64,000 nt of DNA, from positions 2,232,337 through 2,296,336 of the forward strand of contig NZ_CP075169.1 of NCBI RefSeq assembly GCF_016865525.2. Direction: 5' to 3'. The notes under the pieces are model-generated. The model worked only from the letters and a program-made list of their open reading frames with translations, searched no databases and was not told the DNA's origin. Source of the stretch: Sodalis ligni (GTDB lineage Bacteria > Pseudomonadota > Gammaproteobacteria > Enterobacterales > Enterobacteriaceae). How positions within the stretch are numbered: the first letter of the stretch is position 1; each line of letters begins with the position of its first letter. This document shows, in pieces, positions 44,567 to 53,345 of the stretch. Made by a program: the position numbers and the translations under genes.

Positions 44567-44953
44567 GGATGGGGCTCCTGTGATGGATAACGAATAAATG
44601 CAGACATTAATGTGTGCAATTTTTTCGCCACTTTTTAAATGCCGACCGATTTTTAGGTAAAAACAAATAAAAACAATTAATTAAATAAAAAAGCCTGGAA
44701 TGGGGGGGCGGCGAAGCCGAACGCGATGCACTATAAAAGCGCCCGCGTTGCGCCTGAATGGCTAAAAAAGCGGCAAAGAGTAAGATGCGGATATGGCGTG
44801 GCAGGACGATGCATCAAGGCCGTGGAATGGGGATGAACCAGCCGGCGGGCAAGAGGCAAGCCAAGGAGCGAGCAAAAGGAGCACCCGGCGGCGGACGGCC
44901 CGCCGGTCGTTGCCCAGCCAGGGCCGCCGTCCCGATTGCCCGGTTAGACCCGG
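44567..44953. promoter_or_regulatory. Regulatory intergenic region with near-palindrome at 44599-44618
   Basis: TGCAGACATTAATGTGTGCA (44599-44618) is an inverted repeat with one mismatched pair (18 of 20 positions). It lies about 33 bp upstream of the amidohydrolase start. Its TGCAGACA half recurs inverted at 42896. The next ~60 bp is AT-rich and promoter-like; beyond about 44700 I see nothing recognisable. Confidence 0.5.
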
Positions 44954-45649
44954 TCAGATAAAGTCGTAGATATCGATGTCGCTGCGGCGGGCTTCGCTCA
45001 GATCGAGACTGGATATAATATGATCGAAATGATGGTGCATTTTTTCCTGGGCGCCGCCGATATCGCCCACGGCCAGGCTATCCACCAGATCCGCATGTTC
45101 ATTGGTCAGGCAGAGCACCCCCTCCTTGGTTTCATAAACCGATTGCACCAGAATGCACCGCTGGATGAGCAGCCCGACCATGCGTTCGATCACCGGATTG
45201 CGCGCAATGTGCGCCAGCAGGATATGGAACTCGGCCGCCATGCGGTTAACGTCGTTGCGATGGGCTTCAAAGGCGGACCGTTCCTGCACCAGCAGCGCCC
45301 GCAGCGATTCTATATCCTCGGCGGTGGCCCGTTCGCACACCAGGCTGATGACGACATCCTCCAGGTGGCGACGCGCTTCGAAGACATATTTGGCGTCTTC
45401 CACCGTCGGGCGGCAAACAAAAGCGCCATGATGCAGGCGGATTTCCACCACGTCCTCGTCCCGCAGCCGTTCCAGCACCCGCCGTACCCGTGAACGGGGA
45501 ATATTGTAGCTTTCCGCCAGCTTCACCTCGTTGAGATGCTGGCCGGGGCGAAGCCGTTTATCGATAATGGCATTAACCAGGCGCTGGTAAATAATTTCTT
45601 CCGTAGGGTGTTTGCCCCTAAGCTTCTCGTTACTGCTGTTGTCACCCAT
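44954..45649 (-). CDS. GntR-family regulator, FCD subfamily
   Basis: 231 residues. An N-terminal winged helix (IIYQRLVNAIIDKRLRPGQHLNEVKLAESYNIPRSRVRRVLERLRDEDVV, about 19-68) is followed by an all-helical FCD effector domain with the metal-binding pattern FEARRHLEDVV ... AEFHILLAHIARNPVI ... TNEHADLVDSLAVGD. Such proteins usually repress catabolic operons and respond to a pathway acid. It is on the same strand, upstream of the amidohydrolase cluster, and is the probable controller of the repeats at 44599 and 42896. Confidence 0.9.
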   Translation of the reverse strand: MGDNSSNEKLRGKHPTEEIIYQRLVNAIIDKRLRPGQHLNEVKLAESYNIPRSRVRRVLERLRDEDVVEIRLHHGAFVCRPTVEDAKYVFEARRHLEDVVISLVCERATAEDIESLRALLVQERSAFEAHRNDVNRMAAEFHILLAHIARNPVIERMVGLLIQRCILVQSVYETKEGVLCLTNEHADLVDSLAVGDIGGAQEKMHHHFDHIISSLDLSEARRSDIDIYDFI

Positions 45650-45970
45650 TTATACCTTCAGTCGCGCTTGTGAGAACGGTAAACCGAAAAACGCATCCAT
45701 GATTTCTTCGATGAAACGGTCCGGATGGCCATTCCCTGTATTCGAGCCTAAAAGAATCCGCGCCGCAAGTTTTTCAACGTGGCGGCCACCAGTTTAACCA
45801 TGGCCGTGATGACAAGGGAAGTTCCGGGCTGGGGAAATGTCTCCAGGATAACCATCGGATGTAAATCGCTTTTGTTAAAATAATGAACAAACAGCAGGCA
45901 TCCATACCTTTATCCTATACTCTTGTCCGGTAACCCTTGGGTCTTAACATACGATCAGGAGCCTATCGCA

Positions 45971-46279
45971 ATGCCCTTTTTTATCGTGACCATGACGCAC
46001 CCCGACGGCGATGGTTGGAAAAAACGTCTTCCCGCCCATATAGCCTATCTGCAAACGCTGGTTCGAACGGGCGTTCTCCGTGCCTCCGGCCCGGTGAAAA
46101 ATTCACCGCTGCGCACCGGGTTTCTCATATTCAAAGCTGATTCCCGTAAGGAAGTGGAGGCCCTTATTGAAAAAGATCCTTTTTCGATCCAACGGCTCAT
46201 CGTCAGTTTGACCATTTCCGAGTGGGATCCCCTGTTCGGCGAGTTTGCGTCCGAATCCAGCGGCGTGATACCCGGATAA
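45971..46279 (+). CDS. YciI-family protein
   Basis: 102 residues from ATG 45971 (MPFFIVTMTHPDGDGWKKRLPAHIAYLQTLVRTGVLRASGPVKNSPLRTGFLIF), preceded by AGGA. The ALPHA-beta ferredoxin-like YciI fold is suggested by the H-x-x-Y-L start, the GxLxxSGP strand and KDPFSIQRLIVSLTISEWDPLFG at the end. Role unknown; some relatives act as small dehydrohalogenase-like or accessory enzymes. It stands alone between the GntR gene and the next cluster. Confidence 0.8.
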   Translation: MPFFIVTMTHPDGDGWKKRLPAHIAYLQTLVRTGVLRASGPVKNSPLRTGFLIFKADSRKEVEALIEKDPFSIQRLIVSLTISEWDPLFGEFASESSGVIPG

Positions 46280-46433
46280 ACATCCCGCCGCAAACCGGGT
46301 CGCCGCCGCGTCATGGCGGCGCCTGGGCCCTCCTTTTTGAAAACCCATTTCATTTCAAATGATTAAGCGCGTTAACCGATCCATATCACATTTCTAATTC
46401 AAAGCCATTGAGCGGAAAATTTGTTTGAAATAT

Positions 46434-46455
46434 ATTGCTAATTCGAGTTAGCAAT
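46434..46455. promoter_or_regulatory. LacI-type operator ahead of the isomerase cluster
   Basis: ATTGCTAA (46434-46441) and TTAGCAAT (46448-46455) are perfect 8-bp inverted arms around TTCGAG. The core GCTAA-TTCGAG-TTAGC recurs with two changes upstream of the LacI-family gene that ends this cluster (54405-54420). That pairing makes it a likely binding site for that regulator. Confidence 0.7.
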
Positions 46456-46558
46456 GAGATTTCAGCGAACGCCATCGTTTATGCCGCCCGGCTATAGCGG
46501 GTGGTTTCACGGGCAAATATCATTTTTGTCTTCATCCAGAATAAGGAAAGAACAGAGC

Positions 46559-48205
46559 ATGTTAACGCTACATCTTCCAGCTTCTCCTGACATTATCCGT
46601 ACCCAGGACAGTGAAGTCCTGCTGGTGACCAATGCGGATCTGCGCGAACCGGCCAATGTCACCTGCTGGCCGACGCAATTGGCGTTCGAAGGGCGTTTGC
46701 AGGCTGCCCTGAAGACCTTGGGCTATCAGATGAAACGCGCTCATGAGATTAATCCCCGGCGCGGCCACGGCTTTATCAGCAGCCAGAAAGAGGGCAGCGA
46801 TCTGTTTGCCGCCATTGATCCCGATGCGCCCATTATTGTCTTGCTTACCGCCTGGCAGTATTCGCACCATATTGCGCCTTCCTGGTTCACCACCGCGGAC
46901 CGATACTGCTGCTGGCGAATTTTGACGGCACCTGGCCGGGCCTGGTGGGCATGCTATGTCTGGCCGGTTGCCTCACCAGCCTGGGGCGCGCCTATTCCCG
47001 GCTCTGGTCGGAGGATTTTGCCGATGAGTTTTTCCTGCAGGGCCTGAGCACCTGGCTGCGTGACGGCGCCGTGAGCCATAAAACTGGCTATCTGCATCCC
47101 ATTCCCCCGACGCATCCGGTGCTTGCCGGTCAGTCGGGGCAGATCGGACGCAGGACCGGCGAGTATATTCTGCGTCACAAAGGAATAGTCGGCCTGTTTG
47201 ATTCCTTTTGCATGGGCATGATCAACGGCGTGTTCCCACAGCAGGCGATGATCAACACCGGTATTCCGGTAGAGTCCCTGTCGCAATCAGCGCTGCTGGT
47301 GGAAATGGCGAAAGTGCCGCCGGCTCTGCGGGAAGCCTGCCTGCAATGGTATGAACAGCGAGGCATGCGGTTTGAATACGGTGAAGACGGCAGCAAGGAT
47401 CTCAAGCGCGAACAGGTACTGGAACAATGCGCGATGATGATCGCCATGGCGCGGTTTGTAAAACGTTTCGGCCTATCGGCGGTGGGCGTACAGTACCAGC
47501 AGGGTCTGAAAGACAGCTGCGCCGCATCCGATTTCGCCGAGGGGGCCATCGGCAACGCCGAACGTTTTCCCATCCCCGATGAAAACGGCGAGATCATCTG
47601 GCCGGACCGCGCCATTCCCTGTGTCAACGAAGTGGATATGGGCAGCGCCATTCCCCAGGTCATGCTGTCGCAACTGCTGGATGCTTTGGGCATGCCCACG
47701 GAAACCACGCTGCATGATATCCGCTGGGGCAGCGTTTATCGCGGCACGTTCTATTGGGATCTGGAAATTTCCGGCGCGGTGCCCTTCGCCCATCTGAAAG
47801 GGGGGATAGCCGGCGCCACCGGCTATCGGCAGCCCGCCATGTTTTTCCCTTATGGCGGCGCCACCCTTACCGGGCAGGGAAAAGCTGGACGTTTTATCTG
47901 GGCACGGGCGCATTACGAAGGCACTGAGGTGATTATGCATATCGGTACCGGTACGGCGGTGGGAACTGCCGACGGAGGGATTCGAGCGCCGCCGCCGGGC
48001 CACCAACTATGAATGGCCGCTGCTGAACGCGGTGCTGGATGGCGTAAGCCGTGATGACCTGATGGCCGGTCATCAAAGTAATCATCTGACGATTGCCTAC
48101 GTGGCTGAAAAGGATTTGAAAGCGGTGCTGCAGGCATTTGTGGCCCAGGCGCTGACGCAGCATATACGCGTGTACGCCGCCGGCGAGGCCGCTCATTATT
48201 TGTGA
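46559..48205 (+). pseudogene. L-fucose/L-arabinose isomerase-family protein, two frameshifts
   Basis: Start ATG 46559 behind AAGGAAAG: MLTLHLPASPDIIRTQDSEVLLVTNADLREP. The first frame runs to about 46900. One base is missing near 46901 (GCGGACCG), and the next frame continues PILLLANFDGTWPGLVGMLCLAGCL through SAVGVQYQQGLKD, PCVNEVDMGSAIPQVMLSQLL and VIMHIGTGTAV. A second indel near 47962 (GTGGGAAC) leads to LPTEGFERRRRATNYEWPLLNAVLDGVSRDDLMAGHQSNHLTIAYV, with a stop at 48205. Together they give a ~548-residue sugar isomerase-like protein. The two breaks separate the N- and C-terminal parts, so it is probably inactive. It is first in the LacI-regulated cluster. Confidence 0.8.
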
Positions 48206-48509
48206 CCCGTTATCATGAAAACCATTTTGTCCTTTGCATTGCCGGGGCGCGTTATAAACAAGATGAATATACCGATGCAAGCCGGCGGGCTTTTTACGGC
48301 TGAAATGGTTAACAACGATAAACGAAGGCGGTGATAGAGGAAGAATGAACTTAATAACCTAATACTGGCGCCGTTATTTTATTACGCCATGCGATTGCAA
48401 ACCGATTATTACCCTAACAGCAGACAGATGATGGCATAAGTGAGCATAAAAGTATTAAAAATCAAAACACAACCTCAATCCTGTAATAACGGGATGAACA
48501 GGAGCTTAT

Positions 48510-49937
48510 ATGCAAAAAGAATTAAGTACCGAAGCGCTTATTTTGCTGGCGAAAGAAAAGCTTGATTTAAAAGAGGCGCCAGGGGCAACCAAGGCGGGCT
48601 GGCTGATGATAACGGCCCTATTGATAGAGTCTTGGGATATCTATTCCATGGCCTTTATTATATATGCGCTAAAAGACGTTTATCATCCCAATAGTTGGCT
48701 GCTGGGATTTACCGCGGCGGGCACGCAATTGGGGGCGATTATCGGCGCGCTGCTGGGCGGCTGGCTTACCGACAAGCTCGGCCGGCGGAAAATATTCCTC
48801 TACTCCATGCTGCTCTTCGCTATTTTCGCCGTGCTGCAGGGGCTGGCGCCGAACATCTACTGGCTGGCAATTATCCGCTGTTTTGCCGGTATCCCGGTCG
48901 GGGCGGATGTGGCCAACGGCTTTACCTATCTGATGGAGGTGATGCCGAAAGGCCGGCGGGAGGTGATGGCGAACCGCTGGCAATTCATGTTTGCCCTGGG
49001 GATCATTACCGCCATTCTCCTTTGTACCATCCTCATGGTGCTGGGCGTCCCTAATAATCTGATCTGGCGTATTGTGCTGGCGGGTTCGGGCCCTTTCGCG
49101 TTTTTGCTGTTGTTCCTGCGCCGTGAACTGCCGGAAACCCCGGCATGGTTTGTGGACCGGGGACGGTTTATTGAAGCCAAACAGGCCGCCAAAAAGTATT
49201 ACGGCAATGTGCTGGAGGATGTACTGCCCGACCGGAATGTGAAGATTGAGGAAACCTCCACCGGTGAAGCGCTATATGATCTGTTCAGCCGCGACTTCTC
49301 GCGCAGGACGACCATTTTCGGCTGGATTTCCTGCGCGGTGCAGTCTTTCGAAAATTACGCGTTTTCTTTTTACCTGCCGTTGATCCTGACCACCATCGGC
49401 ATCAGCGGCCATATTCAAAACAATTTGGCGCTGCTGGGGGTCAACATTATCGCGGCCATCTCGGCCTTTGTCGGCCCGCTGATACTTCCCCGCCTCGGGC
49501 ATAAGAAACTGAGTCAGTTCGGCTTCCTGTTTGTTACCGTCGGCATATTGATTGCCGCCTACGGCGTATTCCAGCTGAATTTCACGCTGATTACCGGCGG
49601 CGCGGCATTAATGCTTTGGGGACATTATTGGGACGCCGAAAGCGGCATGACGGTTATTTCCCTGGTGGCCAAGCCGAAATATCGCGGCGTGGCCTCGGGC
49701 ATCGGTTATACCATCGTGAAGGTGACGGCCTTTGGCACTACCCTGGTGTTTCCGCCGTTATTCGACCGGTTAGGGGTTCCCCTGGCATCAGCCATTATCG
49801 CCATCGCGCCTTTTATCGCTTTCCTTGCGGCGACGTTTATCCTGCCGGAAGTGTTTGGGCATTCCGCCGGCGACGGCAAGAATGATGATCCTGTTCATGT
49901 GAACAGCGGCGCCGGCGTTTACCGGTCCGAAAATTAA
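48510..49937 (+). CDS. MFS sugar (or sugar-acid) transporter
   Basis: 475 residues with 12 membrane segments and an AGGAGC ribosome site. MFS sugar-porter signatures: GGWLTDKLGRRKIFLYSM (loop 2-3, about 86-103), RELPETPAWFVDRGRFIEAK (PESPRWL-like, about 209-228), and DLFSRDFSRRTTIFGW before the second half. It resembles proton symporters of the sugar-porter/ACS-like groups. It lies 304 nt after the isomerase, and a broken enolase-superfamily gene follows at 44 nt. Likely imports the cluster's carbohydrate. Confidence 0.87.
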   Translation: MQKELSTEALILLAKEKLDLKEAPGATKAGWLMITALLIESWDIYSMAFIIYALKDVYHPNSWLLGFTAAGTQLGAIIGALLGGWLTDKLGRRKIFLYSMLLFAIFAVLQGLAPNIYWLAIIRCFAGIPVGADVANGFTYLMEVMPKGRREVMANRWQFMFALGIITAILLCTILMVLGVPNNLIWRIVLAGSGPFAFLLLFLRRELPETPAWFVDRGRFIEAKQAAKKYYGNVLEDVLPDRNVKIEETSTGEALYDLFSRDFSRRTTIFGWISCAVQSFENYAFSFYLPLILTTIGISGHIQNNLALLGVNIIAAISAFVGPLILPRLGHKKLSQFGFLFVTVGILIAAYGVFQLNFTLITGGAALMLWGHYWDAESGMTVISLVAKPKYRGVASGIGYTIVKVTAFGTTLVFPPLFDRLGVPLASAIIAIAPFIAFLAATFILPEVFGHSAGDGKNDDPVHVNSGAGVYRSEN

Positions 49938-49981
49938 TCGGTTTTAATCTGGGTTATATTCATAATATAAGAGGATTCATT

Positions 49982-51084
49982 ATGACCTGCACCAAAATGC
50001 CAAATATTGAAAGTATTGAATTAATGACCTGTCGCGTACCTTTGCCGGAAGGTCCCTGGGGCGATCAAATTCATCATGTTACCGATATCGAGGTGGCCAT
50101 TGTTGATGTGCGCGGGTCAAACGGACTGGTGGGCACCGGATTCAGTCATACCTCCGGCTGGTGCGGAGCGACCATTTCGGCGCTGATCAAGGAAATTATT
50201 CCGGATGTGATCGGACAACCGCTTTCGCCCCGCGCGCTGTGGGATCGCAGCTACAAATATATCCACGATGTCGGTGGCGCGGGCGTGACCACCCATGCAT
50301 TATCGGCTCTGGATATCGCCTACTGGGATTTGCTCGGTAAAACGCTGAACGTGCCGATTGTGGATTTACTCGGCCGGGTGCGCGATCGCGTGCCGCTGTA
50401 CGGCAGCGGTATCAACCTGCATATGTCGGTGGAAGAGGTCATCGAACAGGTGCGCCGCTGGAAAGCGAAGGGTTATCTCGCGGCGAAAGTCAAAGTAGGC
50501 AAACCCGATCTGGAAGAAGACGTTGAACGGCTGATTAAAATCCGGGAAGCGGTGCCGGGATATCCCCTGGCGGTGGATGCCAATCAGGGATGGAATTTTC
50601 CTCAGGCGCTCAGGGCGTTCAAGCTGTTTGAACCGCTGAATTTATTATGGATCGAAGAGCCATTGCCTTCGGACAATATCGCCGGTCACAAACTGTTGCG
50701 CGAAAGGACCAATACGCCCATCGCCTTGGGGAAAACGTCTATAACCTCAGCCAGTTCACCCAATATATTGAAAACGGAAGCGCCGATTTTATCCAGGCCG
50801 ACCTGGGCCGCGTCGGCGGCATTACCGGCTATCTGGACGTCGCGACCGTTGCCCGCGCCCACAATTTGCCGATGACGCCTCACTTTGTGCTGGAGCTGAG
50901 CGCCAGTCTACTGGCCGCGGTGCCGAACGTTTCTTATGCGGAAGTGACCGACGGCGGGCGTTGGAAGGATCTACGCATCGTATTATCCGCCGGGGAAGAG
51001 GTGGACGGTTATTATATTCCCAGCGATAAAGCCGGCCACGGTATCGTATTAGACAGAGAATATTTAGGTTCCCATAAAATCTGA
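49982..51084 (+). pseudogene. Enolase-superfamily sugar-acid dehydratase (mandelate racemase type), one frameshift
   Basis: The first frame carries the capping domain and most of the barrel: KGYLAAKVKVGKPDLEEDVERL (Lys-x-Lys), LAVDANQGWNFPQAL (metal Asp), LLWIEEPLPSDN (metal Glu). After TPIALG one G is missing in GGGGAAAA near 50730. The next frame gives ENVYNLSQFTQYIENGSADFIQADLGRVGGITGYLDVATVARAHNLPMTPHFVLELSASL, including the third metal ligand and the catalytic His. The lesion is a single homopolymer base, so a sequencing error is possible. If intact it would dehydrate a sugar acid to a 2-keto-3-deoxy acid, matching the aldolase downstream. Confidence 0.8.
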
Positions 51085-51118
51085 ACAAAAAGTATAGCTA
51101 CCAATCAGGAGGATGGAT

Positions 51119-51946
51119 ATGGAAGATAAATTATTTTCTGTTAAAGATAAAATTATCATCATTACCGGCGGCCTTGGGCAACTGGGGGCGCAATATGTGA
51201 AGGAGTTGCATCGCCGGCAGGCGAAAGTCGCCGTCTTTGCCGTTCACGTGACGCCGGAGAGAGTGGCGGCGGTGTTTGGCGACGATAAGGATTCCGAACG
51301 CCTGGCTTTCTATGCGGTTGATATCACGGACGGCGCCAGTATTAATCAGGCCCTTGATGATATCGGGCAAAAATGGGGCATTCCCGACGGGCTGGTCAAC
51401 AACGCCGGCATCGATACCCAGCCCAGCGCGCCGCCGGAAGTCTCCGGTCCCTTTGAACATTTCCCGCTGGACGTGTTCCGCAAGGTGGTGGATGTCAACC
51501 TGGTGGGAACATTCCTGATGACTCAGCAGGTGGGGTCGCGGATGAAGGCGGCCGGCAAGGGCGGCTCCATTGTCAATGTCGGCTCTATTTATGGCGTCGT
51601 CTCGCCGGTACAGGATATTTACGGCTATAAAAAAGAAGATACCGGCGTGCCGTTTATTAAACCGGTGGCCTATTCCGCCGCAAAATCGGGAATTTATAAT
51701 TTCACCCGCTACTGCGCCACCTATTGGGGCAGAGACGGTATTCGCGTGAATACCCTGACGCTGTCCGGCGTGGCCAGGCACGATCAGGACCCGAGATTTC
51801 AGAAAAATTATATTGCCCGCATGCCCATCGGCAGAATGGCTCACGAAGATGAATATAACGGCGCCGTGGTGTTCCTCCTTTCGAACGCCTCGGTTTATAT
51901 GACCGGTTCCAACGTGGTGGTGGATGGAGGATGGACCGCATGGTAA
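51119..51946 (+). CDS. SDR-family oxidoreductase
   Basis: 275 residues. Start chosen at ATG 51119: AGGAGG (51107-51112) abuts the earlier ATG at 51113 but sits six bases from this one. TGGLGQLG cofactor motif (about 17-24), NNAGID (about 97), Ser in VNVGSIYGVV, and YSAAKSGIYNFTRY (Tyr/Lys about 185-189); ends VDGGWTAW. NAD(P)-dependent sugar or sugar-acid dehydrogenase is the likely role given a dehydratase before it and an aldolase after it, as in non-phosphorylative deoxy-sugar pathways. Confidence 0.87.
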   Translation: MEDKLFSVKDKIIIITGGLGQLGAQYVKELHRRQAKVAVFAVHVTPERVAAVFGDDKDSERLAFYAVDITDGASINQALDDIGQKWGIPDGLVNNAGIDTQPSAPPEVSGPFEHFPLDVFRKVVDVNLVGTFLMTQQVGSRMKAAGKGGSIVNVGSIYGVVSPVQDIYGYKKEDTGVPFIKPVAYSAAKSGIYNFTRYCATYWGRDGIRVNTLTLSGVARHDQDPRFQKNYIARMPIGRMAHEDEYNGAVVFLLSNASVYMTGSNVVVDGGWTAW

Positions 51947-52851
51947 ATCTCGCTGATTGGGATAAATTCCGGGGGATAATATCCGCCATCGTGACGCCAA
52001 TGCACCATGATGAGTCCGTCAACCATGATGCCTTGGCGCTGATAGTGGAAAAACAGCTGTCGCGCGGCGTTGAGGGATTTTATTGCTGCGGATCCTCCGG
52101 CGAGGGTCCCCTGCTGGGCCTGGATGAAAGGACTGCAATCCTAGGTACCATTGTCCGCAGCGTTAAAGGCAAGGTGCCGGTGATATCCCACGTGGGAACC
52201 GTCAGGACGTCGGATGCGGTTTATCTGGCCAAAAACGCGGAAAAAGAGGGCGCGGACGCGGTGTCCCTGGTTCCTCCCTATTATTACAAATTCACCAAAA
52301 AGGAGATCATCGCGTATTATCGAAAAATGATTGCCGCTGTCTCCATACCGGTCATTATCTATAACATACCCCAGTTCACCGGGGTGGAGCTCGATGCGAA
52401 AATCGCCGACGCGTTATTAAGCGAACAGCAGGTTCTGGGGGTAAAGCATACTTCCCATAACCTGTATTCCCTGGAGCGTATGGCGGCGAAATACCCCGAT
52501 AAGGTCTTTTTCAACGGCTTCGATGAAATTTTCCTGTCGGCAATGGCCGCCGGCGCAACCGCGACCATCGGCACCACCGTCAATTTGCAGCCGGAACTGT
52601 TTTTGGCCGCCCGTGCGTTTTTCCGTCGAGGCGAGTTTGCCCAAGCCAGGGAAGTGCAGTTGCAAATCAATAATGTGGTTGAATTCATGGTTGAACGCGG
52701 GGTTTTTCAATCCGCCAAATATCTGGCGGGGCTTGGCCTGGCGGATCTCGGCCCGATACGCGAGCCGTTCGCCCCGCTGACGGCGGCGCAAAAAAAGGAG
52801 CTGGATCAACTGAATAACATCATCACGGGGCTGATTGAACATGTGGGATAA
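51940..52851 (+). CDS. Dihydrodipicolinate synthase/N-acetylneuraminate lyase family aldolase
   Basis: 303 residues from ATG 51940 (MVNLADWDKFRGIISAIVTPMHHDESV), with GGAGG nine bases upstream; an ATG at 51931 is too close to it. Class I aldolase features: GSSGEGPLL (GxxGE, about 48-56), Tyr in IIYNIPQFTG (about 137), Schiff-base Lys in VLGVKHTSHN (about 165). It cleaves or dehydrates a 2-keto-3-deoxy acid. It overlaps the SDR gene end by 7 nt and the GlcG-like gene by 11 nt, giving a coupled three-gene run. Confidence 0.88.
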   Translation: MVNLADWDKFRGIISAIVTPMHHDESVNHDALALIVEKQLSRGVEGFYCCGSSGEGPLLGLDERTAILGTIVRSVKGKVPVISHVGTVRTSDAVYLAKNAEKEGADAVSLVPPYYYKFTKKEIIAYYRKMIAAVSIPVIIYNIPQFTGVELDAKIADALLSEQQVLGVKHTSHNLYSLERMAAKYPDKVFFNGFDEIFLSAMAAGATATIGTTVNLQPELFLAARAFFRRGEFAQAREVQLQINNVVEFMVERGVFQSAKYLAGLGLADLGPIREPFAPLTAAQKKELDQLNNIITGLIEHVG

Positions 52852-53275
52852 AAACGCGAGTCCGATCGCGCGTTATACGCTCAACGATAAGGCCGCGATC
52901 CATATGGTGGCTGACATCATTGAAGCCATATCTGCGGACCCGGCCACCAGCGGGCTGGCGGCGGCCATCGTGGGAGCCGGCGGCGAACTCGTGGCGTTCG
53001 GCGCCCATCATTCCTGTCCGCCGCTGCCGCGACTGCTGGCGCAACGCAAGGCCTACACCGCCTTGATGCTGCGCCGCAGCACCCGCATTGTGCAGGAGGA
53101 TGTGCGCAGCGGCTCGCTGGATATGAGCGTGCTGAACGATCCCCGGCTATTGCCGATGCCCGGCGGTGAGCCCGTTTTCATCAACGGCACGGTGGTAGGC
53201 GCCATCGGCATCAGCGGTTTAACGGCGGAAAAGGATATTGAGCTGGCGCACTACTGGGCAGCGCAGTTTTCTTGA
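52841..53275 (+). CDS. GlcG/HbpS family protein
   Basis: 144 residues from ATG 52841, inside the aldolase gene's 3' end. Fold features: AAIVGAGGELVAFGAHHSCPPLPRLLAQRKAYTALML (about 45-80), and PMPGGEPVFINGTVVGAIGISGLTAEKDIELAHY, the family's LPxxGGxPI...GAIGVSG block. Members are common as the last gene of sugar-acid and glycolate operons; biochemical role unclear, some bind haem. The gene ends the plus-strand run, 70 nt before the convergent LacI gene. Confidence 0.85.
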   Translation: MWDKNASPIARYTLNDKAAIHMVADIIEAISADPATSGLAAAIVGAGGELVAFGAHHSCPPLPRLLAQRKAYTALMLRRSTRIVQEDVRSGSLDMSVLNDPRLLPMPGGEPVFINGTVVGAIGISGLTAEKDIELAHYWAAQFS

Positions 53276-53345
53276 CGTTATTCATCGGCCGTCATCCGCC
53301 AGCCGGCGATGACGGCCAATCCATCCCCCGTCCCGGTTATGGCGA

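Noticed and set aside
44758-44961. 67-codon plus-strand ORF in the GntR/amidohydrolase gap
   Set aside because: Lys/Arg/Gly-rich, overlaps the end of the GntR gene, and has no ribosome site or family match.
46434-46455. ATTCGAGTT within the operator taken as part of a TATACCC repeat copy
   Set aside because: The TATACCC ends and the AAGTTGCA arm are missing, and the 8-bp perfect arms match the other LacI operator instead.
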